A stretch of 16,268 bases of DNA from Thauera sp. GTDB lineage: Bacteria; Pseudomonadota; Gammaproteobacteria; Burkholderiales; Rhodocyclaceae. The DNA lies in contig DMCZ01000190.1 of NCBI GenBank assembly GCA_003446655.1, positions 7,366-23,633 of the forward strand, written 5' to 3'. Below the pieces are notes generated by a model that did not search any database, was not told where the DNA came from, and saw nothing but the letters and a program-made list of their open reading frames with translations. Shown one piece after another: positions 6,168 to 14,612 of the stretch. The position numbers were made by a program, and so were the translations under genes. Numbering within the stretch: the first letter of the stretch is position 1; every line of letters begins with the position of its first letter.

Positions 6168-6962
6168 CTAAAGGTGCACGCTGCGCCCGCCGTCCACCGC
6201 GATGATCTGGCCAGTGATGTACGGTGCGTCGAGCATCAGGAAGCGCACCGTACGCGCGATGTCGGTCGGCGAGCCTACACGCTTGAGCAGGGTGTGAGCG
6301 ATGATTCGCTCGCGCTCGGCGGGGGGGAACTGGCCGTCCTCCGGCCAGTCGATCGGGCCCGGCGCCACGCCGTTGACGCGCACCTCGGGGGCGAGGTCGA
6401 TCGCCAGCGCGCGCGTCAGTGTGGCCAGACCGCCCTTGGCGACGTTGTACACGGTGTAGCCGGTGAGCGGGCGCTCGGCATGAATGTCCACGATGTTCAC
6501 GATCGCTCCGCGGGCGGCACGCAGGGCGGGCGCGAGCGCCTGCGACAGGAACAGCGGCCCCATCAGGTTGGAGCCTACGAGCTCGTCCCAGTCCTTGCGC
6601 TCGATGCTCCCGACCGGGGTCGGGAAGAAGCTCGAGGCGTTGTTGACCAGGCCGTCCAGCCCTTCACCACGGGCAAGCACCTGGGCGGCGATATCCTCGG
6701 CTGCGCCGAAGCGGGCAAGGTCGCCCCTGACCGTGAATGCGGCGTCGGGGCGGACGGCGTTGAGCGCGGCGGCGAGCGTCTCGGCCTCATCCGCACTGTG
6801 ACGGTAATGCAGCGCGACGCGCGCGCCGGCGGCGTGCAGGCTGCGCGCGATCTCGGCGCCCACCCGGCGCGCTGCGCCGGTGACGAGGATCAGCGGTGCG
6901 GTACGCGGGGCGTCGTCGGCTGCGCTTGCCGGGAAGGTCGAGCCGGGTCGGGAGTCGTTCAT
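6168..6962 (-). CDS. Pteridine reductase / FolM-like short-chain dehydrogenase
   Basis: The protein has 264 residues in the classical SDR fold. The nucleotide-binding motif is TGAARRVG (28-35), the TGxxxRxG variant that marks the pteridine reductase (PTR1/FolM) group rather than the usual TGxxxGxG. NNAS (~107-110), Asp159, Tyr172 and Lys176 (YNVAK) complete the active site, and GPIDWPE is a further group-typical segment. Such enzymes use NADPH to reduce dihydro- or oxidised pterins (dihydromonapterin in E. coli FolM) and may add dihydrofolate reductase activity. The start at ATG 6962 was chosen over ATG 6989 and upstream codons because an AGGT lies upstream and the extension is low-complexity. 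It diverges from the MidA-like gene with 114 bases between. Confidence 0.85.
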   Translation of the reverse strand: MNDSRPGSTFPASAADDAPRTAPLILVTGAARRVGAEIARSLHAAGARVALHYRHSADEAETLAAALNAVRPDAAFTVRGDLARFGAAEDIAAQVLARGEGLDGLVNNASSFFPTPVGSIERKDWDELVGSNLMGPLFLSQALAPALRAARGAIVNIVDIHAERPLTGYTVYNVAKGGLATLTRALAIDLAPEVRVNGVAPGPIDWPEDGQFPPAERERIIAHTLLKRVGSPTDIARTVRFLMLDAPYITGQIIAVDGGRSVHL

Positions 6963-7032
6963 CGTGGGGCTACCTGGGTTTGAGGCCATGGTTGCGCCAG
7001 CGCGCGCGCCGGGCGCATGGCATGGCGGGCCT

Positions 7033-7050
7033 GCCGGTACAATGGCCGGC
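7033..7050 (+). promoter_or_regulatory. Candidate -10 box of the MidA-like gene inside an inverted repeat
   Basis: TACAAT (7038-7043, 5 of 6 matches) lies 33 bases before ATG 7077. It is bracketed by GCCGG (7033-7037) and CCGGC (7046-7050). No good -35 is at the right distance, so the promoter could depend on an activator, or the box may be fortuitous. Confidence 0.35.
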
Positions 7051-7076
7051 TTTAGTCGATCTCGGATGTACTGCAC

Positions 7077-8252
7077 ATGTCTTCATTGCCCCAGCCGTCC
7101 GCCGATGCGCTCGCTCAGAGCGAGCGCCTGCTCGAACGCATCGAGGCGGAGATCGCCGCAGCCGGCGGCTGGATCTCGTTCGCCCGCTACATGGAGCTCG
7201 CGCTCTATGCGCCGGGACTGGGGTATTACAGCGGCGGCGCGCGAAAGTTCGGCCCGGGGGGCGATTTCATCACGGCGCCCGAGCTTACGCCGCTTTTTGG
7301 CCAGGCGCTGGCCGCCCAGGTCGAGCAGGTGATGCGCGCGAGCGAACGCGCTGTGATCGAGGTTGGCGCCGGCACCGGCCTGCTCGCCGCTGACCTGCTG
7401 CTCGAGCTCGAACGCCGCGGCTGCGTGCCCGAGCGCTACGGCATCCTCGAGCTGTCGGGCGAGCTGCGCGAGCGCCAGTTCGACACCCTTGCCGCCAAGG
7501 CGCCGAACCTGGCCGCCCGCGTGCAGTGGCTGGACGCGCTGCCCGAGCGCTTTTCCGGGGCGGTGGTGGCCAACGAGGTCCTCGACGTGATGCCCGTGCA
7601 TCTGCTGGTGTCGAGTGCTGCCGGCCTGGCCGAACGCGGCGTGGCGTTCGAAGCCGATTCCGTGGGCACGCGCCGCCTGTGCTGGGCCGACGTGCCTGCA
7701 GCCGGGGCGGTGCGCGAGGCCGCGCTGGCGCTGGCGCTGCCCGCGCCGGCCGGCGGCGAGTTCGTGACCGAACTCAACCTCGCCGGACGTGGCTGGGTGG
7801 CCGCGTGGGCCGAGCGCCTGCAGGCTGGCGCACTGCTGTTGATCGACTACGGCTATCCGAGCGCGGAGTACTACCTGCCCTCGCGCTCGAACGGCACCCT
7901 GCTGTGCTACTACCGCCACCACGCTCACGGCGACCCCTTCCTGTGGCCGGGACTCAACGACATCACCGCTTTCGTGGATTTCACCGCGATGGCCGAGGCC
8001 GGCTTCGAGGCAGGGCTGGACGTGCAGGGTTACACCACGCAGGCCCAGTTCCTGTTCAACTGCGGCGTGCTCGACTGCCTCGCCCGCCGCGGCCCGCAGG
8101 AGAGCGCCGATTACATCCGCGCCGCACGTGCCGTGCAGCGCCTGACCGCGCCCCAGGAGATGGGGGAGCTGTTCAAGGTCCTGGCGCTGTCGCGCGGTCT
8201 CGAAGTGCCGCTGCTAGGTTTTGCACGCGGCGACCGGGTGCACGCGCTGTAG
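7077..8252 (+). CDS. MidA/NDUFAF7-family SAM-dependent methyltransferase
   Basis: The protein has 391 residues, the usual length. The family (COG1565) comprises class I methyltransferases; the mitochondrial member NDUFAF7 dimethylates an arginine of the NDUFS2 subunit during complex I assembly, while the bacterial substrates are not established. Visible signatures are FARYMELALYAPGLGYYSGG (~35-54), FGPGGDFITAPELTPLFGQ (58-76), the SAM-binding loop EVGAGTG (95-101), VVANEVLDVMPV (163-174) and LLIDYGYPSAEYY around 260. The start at ATG 7077 fits the family N-terminus (ALAQSERLLERIEAEI) and the -10 candidate upstream. It is a single rightward gene between the divergent pteridine reductase and the convergent hydrolase. 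Confidence 0.9.
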   Translation: MSSLPQPSADALAQSERLLERIEAEIAAAGGWISFARYMELALYAPGLGYYSGGARKFGPGGDFITAPELTPLFGQALAAQVEQVMRASERAVIEVGAGTGLLAADLLLELERRGCVPERYGILELSGELRERQFDTLAAKAPNLAARVQWLDALPERFSGAVVANEVLDVMPVHLLVSSAAGLAERGVAFEADSVGTRRLCWADVPAAGAVREAALALALPAPAGGEFVTELNLAGRGWVAAWAERLQAGALLLIDYGYPSAEYYLPSRSNGTLLCYYRHHAHGDPFLWPGLNDITAFVDFTAMAEAGFEAGLDVQGYTTQAQFLFNCGVLDCLARRGPQESADYIRAARAVQRLTAPQEMGELFKVLALSRGLEVPLLGFARGDRVHAL

Positions 8253-8253
8253 C

Positions 8254-8288
8254 CACCGGCTTCGGTGCCGCGGCGGGTCACCCGGCAC
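8254..8288. terminator. Hairpins in the convergent gap between the methyltransferase and hydrolase genes
   Basis: The 42-base gap holds two possible stems: CACCG (8254-8258) with CGGTG (8263-8267) around GCTT, and GTGCCG (8265-8270) with CGGCAC (8283-8288). They overlap by three bases, so only one can form fully. No T-run follows on either strand. The position between convergent genes is the main argument. Confidence 0.3.
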
Positions 8289-8294
8289 GGTTCC

Positions 8295-9098
8295 TCAGAG
8301 GTTCCGCTCGTCGAGCCAGTCGGCGATCCGCATCGCCACCTTCTCCCAGTCGCGCTCGAGCATCATGCCGTGGCCGAGCCCGGGAAAGATCTCGGCCTGA
8401 CGGCCATAGGTCACCGCGGTCATGTGCACCTGGTCGGGCGGGATCAGGGCGTCGTTCTCAGCGCCCAGGATCAGCATCGGCGGACGGTGCATGCGGCCAG
8501 GCTGCGGCAGGTTGAAGAGCGACATGTCCCAGATCGCGCGATGCGACTCGGGCTGGCTCAGGCGGTAGTAGCGCTGGAGGTCCTCCATGGAGACCGGCTG
8601 GTGGAAGAGCGCCTCGCGCAGGCTGTCGATGTTGACGTCGTTGCCCGCCATGATGTTGTTGAGGTCGGCGAGCAGGTTCGGGCGTTTAAGGATCAGGCCG
8701 AAGGCCGAGCCCATCAGTCCTTGCGGCGGCACCGAGGACATCAGTACGGTCGCGGGCGCGTCGTACTGCTCCAGATACTTCTGCACGACCATGCCGCCCA
8801 TCGAGTGACCGATCAGGATCGGCGGGGCGGGCAGCCTCGCGGCGACCTCGGCGACGTCGCGCACGTAGTCGTCGATCGAATAGGAGTCGAGGTGCTCGCG
8901 CTTGCGGCTCTTGCCGTGGCCTGACAGCGATACGGCGTAGGTCGACCAGCCACGGCGGGCGAACCACGGCTGGAAATGCTCCTCCCAGCACCAGGCCGAG
9001 ACGTAGGCGCCGTGCACAAATAGAAGCGGGTGTTCGTGGGTGACGCGCTCGGGCGCGTGGCACAGCACCTCGAGTTCGCCGAAGCGGGTGGCGTTCAT
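8295..9098 (-). CDS. Alpha/beta hydrolase
   Basis: The protein has 267 residues with a complete alpha/beta-hydrolase core. It shows the oxyanion-hole HG in LLFVHGAYVSAWCW (~25-38), the nucleophile elbow GHSMGG with Ser99, the acid Asp216 in LGAENDALIP and the base His243 in GLGHGMML. Between residues ~130 and 200 lies a lid of helices. The substrate cannot be assigned; similar proteins are annotated as lipases, esterases or haloperoxidase-like enzymes. There is no signal peptide, so it is cytoplasmic. The start ATG overlaps the cca stop codon (ATGA), which fixes this start and makes it the last gene of the slt-to-hydrolase run. Longer open reading upstream lies inside cca. Confidence 0.88.
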   Translation of the reverse strand: MNATRFGELEVLCHAPERVTHEHPLLFVHGAYVSAWCWEEHFQPWFARRGWSTYAVSLSGHGKSRKREHLDSYSIDDYVRDVAEVAARLPAPPILIGHSMGGMVVQKYLEQYDAPATVLMSSVPPQGLMGSAFGLILKRPNLLADLNNIMAGNDVNIDSLREALFHQPVSMEDLQRYYRLSQPESHRAIWDMSLFNLPQPGRMHRPPMLILGAENDALIPPDQVHMTAVTYGRQAEIFPGLGHGMMLERDWEKVAMRIADWLDERNL

Positions 9099-10321
9099 GG
9101 CATTTCCTTGTCCGCAGCCTTCACTGCGGCCACGCGGGCGGCGTGCAAGGCCTGGGGAATGAGCGATTTGTCCCTGCAGTTGCGTGCAATTGTACCGGCA
9201 TCGACACCGCGGACCGCCGCCAGGGCAAGCTGCCAGCGTGTCAAAGGTCTCGCCGGCGGTGCATCTTCGATGCTCCTGCCGCGGCCGGCCTGGTCGCACG
9301 CCGCGGCGGCCAGCATCAGGGCGAAGCGCTCCGGCCGGCGCAGGCCGTCGCAACGTTCGATGAGCTTGACCATGGTTTCCGCGCGCAATTCGTCAGCCAG
9401 GGCCAGGATGCCGTGCTCGCGCGCGACCATCTCCGCGAGGTCGCGGCAGTCGGTGGGCGCCTTCAGGCGCTCGGACACCTCGCGCGCGCGGCGTGCGCTG
9501 GCGGCCTCGTGGCCGTAGTGGTGCGGCAGCAGATGTGCGGGCGTGTCGGCCTTGCCGAGGTCGTGCAGCAGGCAGGCCCAGCGCACCGGAAGCGGCTGGC
9601 CGCTCGCGGCGGCGTGGTCGAGCACCCGCAGCACGTGCTCGCCGGTGTCGATCTCGGGGTGGTGCTGCGCGGGCTGGGGCACGCCGAAGAGGCGGTCGAC
9701 CTCGGGCAGGATGACGGCCAGCGCGCCACAGTCGCGCAGCACGCCGATCATGCGCGAGGGGCGCGCCTCCATCAGTCCGCGCGCCAGCTCCTGCCATACG
9801 CGCTCGGCGACCAGGTGGTCAACCTCGCCAGCGGCGACCATCTGCCGCATCAGCGCCCGGGTCTCGGGCGCCACGGTGAAATCGACGAAACGGGCTGCGA
9901 AGCGCGCTACGCGCAGGATGCGCAGCGGGTCCTCGGCAAAGGCCGGCGACACATGACGGAACACGCGCGCGGCAAGGTCGCGCTGGCCGCCGTAGGGGTC
10001 GATCAGCGTGCCGTCCTCGGCGCGCGCGATTGCATTGATGGTGAGGTCGCGGCGCAGCAGATCCTCTTCCAGTGTGACCTCGGGCGAAGCGTGGCAGACG
10101 AAGCCGGTATAGCCATGGCCCGACTTGCGCTCGGTGCGCGCGAGCGCGTATTCCTCGCCGGTGTGCGGGTGCAGGAAGACCGGGAAGTCACGCCCGACCG
10201 GGCGGAAGCCGCGCGCGAGCATCTCCTCCGGGGTGCTGCCGACCACGACCCAGTCGCGATCCTTGACCGGCAGCTCGAGCAGGGCGTCGCGCACCGCCCC
10301 GCCGACGACGTAAGCCTGCAT
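9095..10321 (-). CDS. cca: Multifunctional CCA tRNA nucleotidyltransferase
   Basis: The enzyme adds or repairs the 3'-terminal CCA of tRNAs without a template. It has 408 residues, against 412 in E. coli. The class II nucleotidyltransferase head shows GGAVRD (7-12), the metal-binding DRDW (D21, D23) and RRDLTINAIA (90-99), followed by the base-recognition segment EDPLRILRVARFAARF (130-145). The C-terminal HD domain, which gives phosphodiesterase/phosphatase activities in gammaproteobacterial Cca, is intact: CLLHDLGKADTP with H253 and D254, HHPEIDTGEH before it and HYGHE after it. The start codon shares a base with the stop of the GST gene (TGATG), and the stop overlaps the hydrolase start (ATGA), so all three are translationally linked. 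Confidence 0.96.
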   Translation of the reverse strand: MQAYVVGGAVRDALLELPVKDRDWVVVGSTPEEMLARGFRPVGRDFPVFLHPHTGEEYALARTERKSGHGYTGFVCHASPEVTLEEDLLRRDLTINAIARAEDGTLIDPYGGQRDLAARVFRHVSPAFAEDPLRILRVARFAARFVDFTVAPETRALMRQMVAAGEVDHLVAERVWQELARGLMEARPSRMIGVLRDCGALAVILPEVDRLFGVPQPAQHHPEIDTGEHVLRVLDHAAASGQPLPVRWACLLHDLGKADTPAHLLPHHYGHEAASARRAREVSERLKAPTDCRDLAEMVAREHGILALADELRAETMVKLIERCDGLRRPERFALMLAAAACDQAGRGRSIEDAPPARPLTRWQLALAAVRGVDAGTIARNCRDKSLIPQALHAARVAAVKAADKEMP

Positions 10322-10965
10322 CAGCCGTAGAGATCTTCTTCAGGAATGGATTCGGCTTCGGCGCGCGCCGCGGTGGCCCATTCCTGCATGTGCGGATTGG
10401 CGAGCAGGGTGGCGAGGTAGTCGCCGGCAGCGCCTTCGGGCTTGACGCCGTAGGTCTGGAAGCGGAAGGCCACCGGCGCGAAAGCCGCATCGGCGAGGCT
10501 GAAGCGGCCGAAGAGGTAGGGGCCATCGGCGCCGAAGCGCGTGCGGCAATCGTTCCAGATCGCGACGATGCGCGCGATGTCGGCGTCGACCTCCGGGCTG
10601 TGACCGAAGCCGGTGTAGTCCTTGCGGACGTTCATCGGCATGCGGCTGCGCAGGTTCTGGAAACCGGCGTGCATTTCCGCAGTCACCGCGCGGGCGATGG
10701 CGCGCGCCGCGGGGTCCGCCGGCAGCAGGGCCGGATTCTTCTCGGCGAGGTATTCGCCGATCGCCAGCGAATCCCACACCGTGAAGCCGTGGTCGATGAG
10801 GCAGGGCACCTTGCCCGAGGGCGAGTGCGACAGGATGCGCTCGCGGCTGCCGGGAATGAACAGCGGGATGCGGATCTCCTCGAAGGTGAAGCCGCCCTCG
10901 CGCGCGGCCAGCCAGGCGCGCAGGGACCAGGACGAGTAGTTCTTGTTGCCGATGATGAGTTTCAT
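10321..10965 (-). CDS. Glutathione S-transferase family protein
   Basis: The protein has 214 residues, the usual GST length. The N-terminal thioredoxin-like domain begins MKLIIGNKNYSSWSLRAWLA, with candidate catalytic Ser11/Ser12, and contains SPSGKVPCLID (cis-Pro VP) and the glutathione-binding D-S pair in VWDSLAIGEYL (~63-73). The C-terminal helical domain includes FSLADAAFAPV, the conserved N-capping box. The physiological substrate is unknown. The start at ATG 10965 has GGAG seven bases upstream. It sits between the NDUFA9-like gene (58-base gap) and cca (TGATG overlap). Confidence 0.9.
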   Translation of the reverse strand: MKLIIGNKNYSSWSLRAWLAAREGGFTFEEIRIPLFIPGSRERILSHSPSGKVPCLIDHGFTVWDSLAIGEYLAEKNPALLPADPAARAIARAVTAEMHAGFQNLRSRMPMNVRKDYTGFGHSPEVDADIARIVAIWNDCRTRFGADGPYLFGRFSLADAAFAPVAFRFQTYGVKPEGAAGDYLATLLANPHMQEWATAARAEAESIPEEDLYG

Positions 10966-11023
10966 CGTGTGCTCCGGGTCACGGGTAAAAGTCGTTCTGC
11001 GAAAGGGGCGTCGCGCAAGCGCA

Positions 11024-11980
11024 TCAGCGCCTGGCGTGGCGACGGAACGGATAGTAGAAGGCGCGCGGGCCGGCTTCGCCGAGCCAGGCGGGGGCGACCG
11101 CCTCGAGCGCGGTCGGGCTGAGGCCGAAGGGCATCGGCTCGCCATGGGCGACGTTGTCCACCCGCATGGAGCGCACGTTGTCGCGGCTCATCAGCGGCTG
11201 CGGTGCGAGCTCCATCAGGCGCGCCTGCAGCATGCCGATGCCTTCGGGCAGGCCGATGACCGGGCGCGGCTTGCCGACCAGATCGGAAACATATTCGACG
11301 AGCTGGCGCAGGGTGTAGACGGTTGGGCCGGCAAGTTCGAAGGTCTGGCCGGCCGCCTCAGGGCGCGTGAGGCTCTGGAACACCGCCTCGGCCACGTCTT
11401 CGACATAAACGGGCTGGAAGCGGCAGCCGGCGCCGGTGAGCGGCAGTACCGGGAACATGCGGGCGAGATCGGCGAATAGGTTGAGGAAGCTGTCGCCGCG
11501 GCCGAAGACCACCGAAGGGCGCAGGATGGTCCACGCGATGTCCGGCCCCGCGGCCTCGATCGCGCGCTCGCCGGCCGCCTTGGAGCGCTGGTACTCGGAC
11601 GGCCCGCTGGCGTCCGCGCCCAGCGCGCTGATGTGCACCAGGCGCGGCACGTGCGCGGCGCGACAGGCGGTGACGATCTTCTGCGGCAACTCGACGTGGG
11701 CTCGGGCGAAGTCGGGGCCGAAGGGCGTGCCGCTGCGCGAGTGCAGCACGCCGACGGTGTTGACCACCGCGTCGGCGCCCGCGAACAGGCGCGCGAGGGT
11801 GGCCGGGTCATGCACGTCGGCTTCGACCACCTCGGTGTTCGGTAGCAGCAGCACGTGGCCTGCGCGGCTACGGCGGCGGGTGGGGATGAGCACCTTGACG
11901 CCTGCTTCGCACAGGCGGTTGGCGATGGCGCTGCCGATAAAACCGGAGCCGCCGACGATGACGACACGTTGCGGATTCAT
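11024..11980 (-). CDS. NDUFA9-like atypical short-chain dehydrogenase (NAD(P)-binding epimerase/dehydratase family)
   Basis: The protein has 318 residues. The N-terminus is a Rossmann fold with VVIVGGSGFIGSAIANRL (GxxGxxG at 10-16), an Arg-rich NADP-type second strand end (PTRRRSR), and YQRSK (Tyr130, Lys134) with SALGADASGPSEYQRSK before it. LRPSVVFGRGDSFLN and QPVYVEDVAEAV are typical of the NDUFA9/complex I 39-kDa-like group. In mitochondria NDUFA9 is an accessory complex I subunit that binds NADPH; free bacterial homologues have no proven function, though a role in quinone or complex I biogenesis is often guessed. AAGGGT lies six bases before ATG 11980. It is 55 bases downstream of slt. 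Confidence 0.87.
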   Translation of the reverse strand: MNPQRVVIVGGSGFIGSAIANRLCEAGVKVLIPTRRRSRAGHVLLLPNTEVVEADVHDPATLARLFAGADAVVNTVGVLHSRSGTPFGPDFARAHVELPQKIVTACRAAHVPRLVHISALGADASGPSEYQRSKAAGERAIEAAGPDIAWTILRPSVVFGRGDSFLNLFADLARMFPVLPLTGAGCRFQPVYVEDVAEAVFQSLTRPEAAGQTFELAGPTVYTLRQLVEYVSDLVGKPRPVIGLPEGIGMLQARLMELAPQPLMSRDNVRSMRVDNVAHGEPMPFGLSPTALEAVAPAWLGEAGPRAFYYPFRRHARR

Positions 11981-12035
11981 GCGTGGACCCTTGGCAGGTT
12001 GGTGATGATGCGGTCTCTGGTGTCCAGCCCCGAGC

Positions 12036-13976
12036 TTACTCGCGGGTCGGCGCCGGCGCGATGGTGCCGAGGCGGGCCTTGAGCGACTGCGGGCGTTTCT
12101 CGAGCATCGCGGAGTAGATCACCGCGTTCGCGAGCACTTTCTTGACATAGTCGCGAGTCTCGTCGAAAGGGATGGTCTCGGCGTAGATGGCACCTTCGAG
12201 CGGCTGTGCGTCGCGCCAGCGGCGCGCGCGTCCGGGGCCGGCGTTGTAGCCGGCCGAGGCCAGCACCGGATGGGCGTCCAGATCTTCCAGAATGATGCGC
12301 ATGTAGCTGGTGCCGAGCAGCACGTTGGTGTCGGGGTCGTTGAGCAGGCCATGGTTGTATCCCGCCAACCCGATCTTGTTCGCTACCCACTTGCCGGTCG
12401 CGGGCATGACCTGCATCAGGCCGCGCGCGCCCACGCTCGAGCGTGCCGGGATCACGAAGCGACTCTCCTGGCGCATCAGGCCATACACCCAGCCCAGGTC
12501 CAGGCCCTGCGCGCGCACCTGCGGCTCGATCAGGTCGCGGTAGGGGGTGAGGAAGCGCAGCTCGAAGTTGCTGCGCGGGTTGGCGAGTTCGGCGGTGTTG
12601 ATCGCACGGTCGTAAAGTTCGTTGCGCAGCGCCAGATGAGCGGCGCCCAGCCGGAATTGCTCGTCGCGACCACGCACGCCCCAAACCCATTCGCGGATCG
12701 CCTCGGTGCGCATGTCGAGCTGGTAGAGCGCGAGCGCACGCCGCAGGCTGGGGTCACGCTCGGCCTCTTCCAGTTTGGCGCGCGGCAGTGGCGCGGTGGC
12801 CGGCGGGGGCATGAAGGGCTGGCCGAGCTCTTCCGCGGCTAGCATGCCGTAGAAGTGCGGTTCGGCTGCGATGCGCACGAACAGCGAATCCGCGGCATCA
12901 CGGTTGCCGGTGGCGGCGTGGGCGCGACCCAGCCAGTAGATCCAGTCGGGTTGCTCGCGCTCGTCCGCCGGCATCGCCTCGATTGCACTGCGTACGCCGC
13001 GCCAGTCCTGGGCGCGCAGGGCGGCACGCACCCGCCACGCGCGCTGCAGCGGCGTCATCCTGATGTCGCCGGCAGCGGCGTAGAGGGCGCGCGCCTCGGG
13101 CAGGCGGTCGATTGCGGCGTGCATCGCCAACACCAGGTTGGCGTAGTTGCGCTCGTCGGCGCCGAGACGATCCTGGATGCGAAGCAGGCGCAACTGCGCG
13201 GCCGGGATGTCCTCGCGGGCAAGACGGACGAGCGCGACGAGCGCAAGCTCGCGACCGGCGCGCGTGATCGCGAAGTTGGCCGGCAGGCGATCGAGCCACG
13301 GCGCGGGCGAACGGATTGCCTGATCGAGATCGGCACGGCTGGGCGCGCTGCCCGGAGGCAGCAGCGACAGGCTGTCGAGCGCGGACGCAGGTTTTCGGGT
13401 ATCCACCTGGCGGCGGATGCGCTGCCAGACCTGATCCTCGTCGACCAGGCCGCCACTTGCGGCGCTGGCGAGCGCCAGATCGCAGGCGGGATAGGCTTCG
13501 GTGAGGCTGTCCCATTGCTGCGCCACTTCGTCGAGTGCGCTGCGGTCGCCGCCGAGGATGCGGGCGGTCCAGGCTGAGCAGCGCAGTTCCTCGTCGGGAT
13601 TCTGCAGGTCAGGGTAGAGGCGCCTGAAGCCGGCCCAGTCACCGTCCTTGGCCATGCGGCGCAACCAGTCGGCACGCAGGCGCTCGGCGAGGTTGCTGCC
13701 GGCCTCTTCGGTGAGGAAGGCCTCCAGCTGGCCGGCGGGTGGGGGCTCGCTGCCGGCCAGTCGGTTGGTGAGCAGCCAGTAGCGCGGATAGGCGTCGAGT
13801 ACATGCGGCTCGCGCACGCTGGCCAGGCGCTCCAGGGTGCCGCGGTCGCCCTTGCGCAGGGCTTCGCGAGCGGCCACGATACGGTCCGCGCCGGTATCGC
13901 TGCCGAGCTGTGCGAGCGCTCCGCCGGGGAGCAGGAATGCCGCAGCGAACAATGTCGCCCGTAATGCCTTTCTCAT
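12036..13976 (-). CDS. slt: Soluble lytic murein transglycosylase (Slt70 family)
   Basis: The enzyme cleaves the MurNAc-GlcNAc bond of peptidoglycan with formation of 1,6-anhydro-MurNAc, in the periplasm. The product has 646 residues, against 645 in E. coli Slt70. Residues 1-22 are a signal peptide (MRKALR, hydrophobic core, cleavage after ALA). A long superhelical region of paired helices (~25-470) precedes the SLT domain (~490-610). The catalytic Glu is E504 in MRQESRF, followed by SSVGARGLMQVMPATGKWVA and the family motif ASAGYNAGPGRARRW. The start at ATG 13976 has GGAGG ten bases upstream and gives the signal peptide; a much longer open frame upstream merely shadows the divergent 5-FCL gene. 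It heads the leftward run down to the hydrolase. Confidence 0.94.
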   Translation of the reverse strand: MRKALRATLFAAAFLLPGGALAQLGSDTGADRIVAAREALRKGDRGTLERLASVREPHVLDAYPRYWLLTNRLAGSEPPPAGQLEAFLTEEAGSNLAERLRADWLRRMAKDGDWAGFRRLYPDLQNPDEELRCSAWTARILGGDRSALDEVAQQWDSLTEAYPACDLALASAASGGLVDEDQVWQRIRRQVDTRKPASALDSLSLLPPGSAPSRADLDQAIRSPAPWLDRLPANFAITRAGRELALVALVRLAREDIPAAQLRLLRIQDRLGADERNYANLVLAMHAAIDRLPEARALYAAAGDIRMTPLQRAWRVRAALRAQDWRGVRSAIEAMPADEREQPDWIYWLGRAHAATGNRDAADSLFVRIAAEPHFYGMLAAEELGQPFMPPPATAPLPRAKLEEAERDPSLRRALALYQLDMRTEAIREWVWGVRGRDEQFRLGAAHLALRNELYDRAINTAELANPRSNFELRFLTPYRDLIEPQVRAQGLDLGWVYGLMRQESRFVIPARSSVGARGLMQVMPATGKWVANKIGLAGYNHGLLNDPDTNVLLGTSYMRIILEDLDAHPVLASAGYNAGPGRARRWRDAQPLEGAIYAETIPFDETRDYVKKVLANAVIYSAMLEKRPQSLKARLGTIAPAPTRE

Positions 13977-14003
13977 GCCTGATGATACCTCCGTTGCGCG
14001 GCT

Positions 14004-14012
14004 ACCATACCA
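14004..14012 (-). promoter_or_regulatory. Candidate extended -10 for slt
   Basis: On the minus strand TGG is followed by TATGGT (4 of 6 matches), an extended -10 pattern, 27 bases before the slt ATG and just before its GGAGG. The divergent start of the 5-FCL gene lies only 42 bases away, so promoters for the two genes must overlap. Confidence 0.3.
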
Positions 14013-14018
14013 CAAGCG

Positions 14019-14612
14019 ATGACCTCCTTTCCCGCACCCGAGCCCGACTTTGCTGCAAAGCGCAAACATCTCCGCGAGCACGCTCTGAAACGGCGCCAGG
14101 CCCTGCCTGCCGAGCGCCGGGAGGCGTTGACCGCACGACTCGTCCGTCATCTGGACGGATTGATCGCCACCCTGGCGCCACAGGTGCTCGGCTTCTGCTG
14201 GCCCTATCGTGCCGAGCCGGATCTGCGTGTGTGGGTCGAGGCCTGGCTCGCGGCGGCGCCTGCGCGTGTGGCCGCCTTGCCGGTGGTCCTCGAGCGGCAC
14301 GCGCCGATGGCGTTCCGGCGCTGGATTCCGGGTGCGCCGATGCCGCTCGACCGCCATGGCATACCGCATCCTGCCGATGGCGAGCCCGTCGCGCCGCAGG
14401 TGCTGCTGGTGCCGCTCAACGCCTTCGATGACCGTGGATACCGGATTGGCTACGGCGGCGGCTATTTCGACCGCACGCTTGCGCAATTGCGGACCGTCGC
14501 GGTGGGGGTGGGGTTCGAGAGCGGCCGCGTGCCTGACACCTGGCCCCAGGCGCACGACCTCCCGATGGCGTGGATCGTGACCGAAGCCGGGGTCATGAAG
14601 CCGCGCGCGTGA
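14019..14612 (+). CDS. 5-formyltetrahydrofolate cyclo-ligase
   Basis: This enzyme (also called methenyltetrahydrofolate synthetase, YgfA/Fau in E. coli) converts 5-formyl-THF to 5,10-methenyl-THF using ATP. The protein has 197 residues. It has an N-terminal helical region rich in Lys/Arg (KRKHLREHALKRRQAL), which in the family contributes to ATP binding, and the signature NAFDDRGYRIGYGGGYFDR (134-152) with its glycine loop YGGGYFD. The start at ATG 14019 is the first in frame; the ribosome binding site is weak (ACAAG). It is divergent from slt and convergent with ilvA. In many proteobacteria this gene follows 6S RNA (ssrS), but the 42 bases before it leave no room for that here. Confidence 0.92.
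   Translation: MTSFPAPEPDFAAKRKHLREHALKRRQALPAERREALTARLVRHLDGLIATLAPQVLGFCWPYRAEPDLRVWVEAWLAAAPARVAALPVVLERHAPMAFRRWIPGAPMPLDRHGIPHPADGEPVAPQVLLVPLNAFDDRGYRIGYGGGYFDRTLAQLRTVAVGVGFESGRVPDTWPQAHDLPMAWIVTEAGVMKPRA

Noticed and set aside
4588..6171. A 527-codon plus-strand open frame opposite the FHA and ttcA genes
   Set aside because: It crosses two well-supported minus-strand genes, has no recognisable motif, and has the same compositional bias as other shadows.
7083..7928. A 281-codon minus-strand open frame opposite the MidA-like gene
   Set aside because: The plus-strand protein has complete methyltransferase motifs; the minus frame has none.
9099..9353. Longer start for the alpha/beta hydrolase
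   Set aside because: The extra residues come from inside cca and are not family-like; the ATGA overlap start fits better.
13977..14555. N-terminal extension of the slt frame by about 190 codons
   Set aside because: It overlaps the 5-FCL gene on the other strand, shows no domain, and lies before the signal peptide and GGAGG site at ATG 13976.
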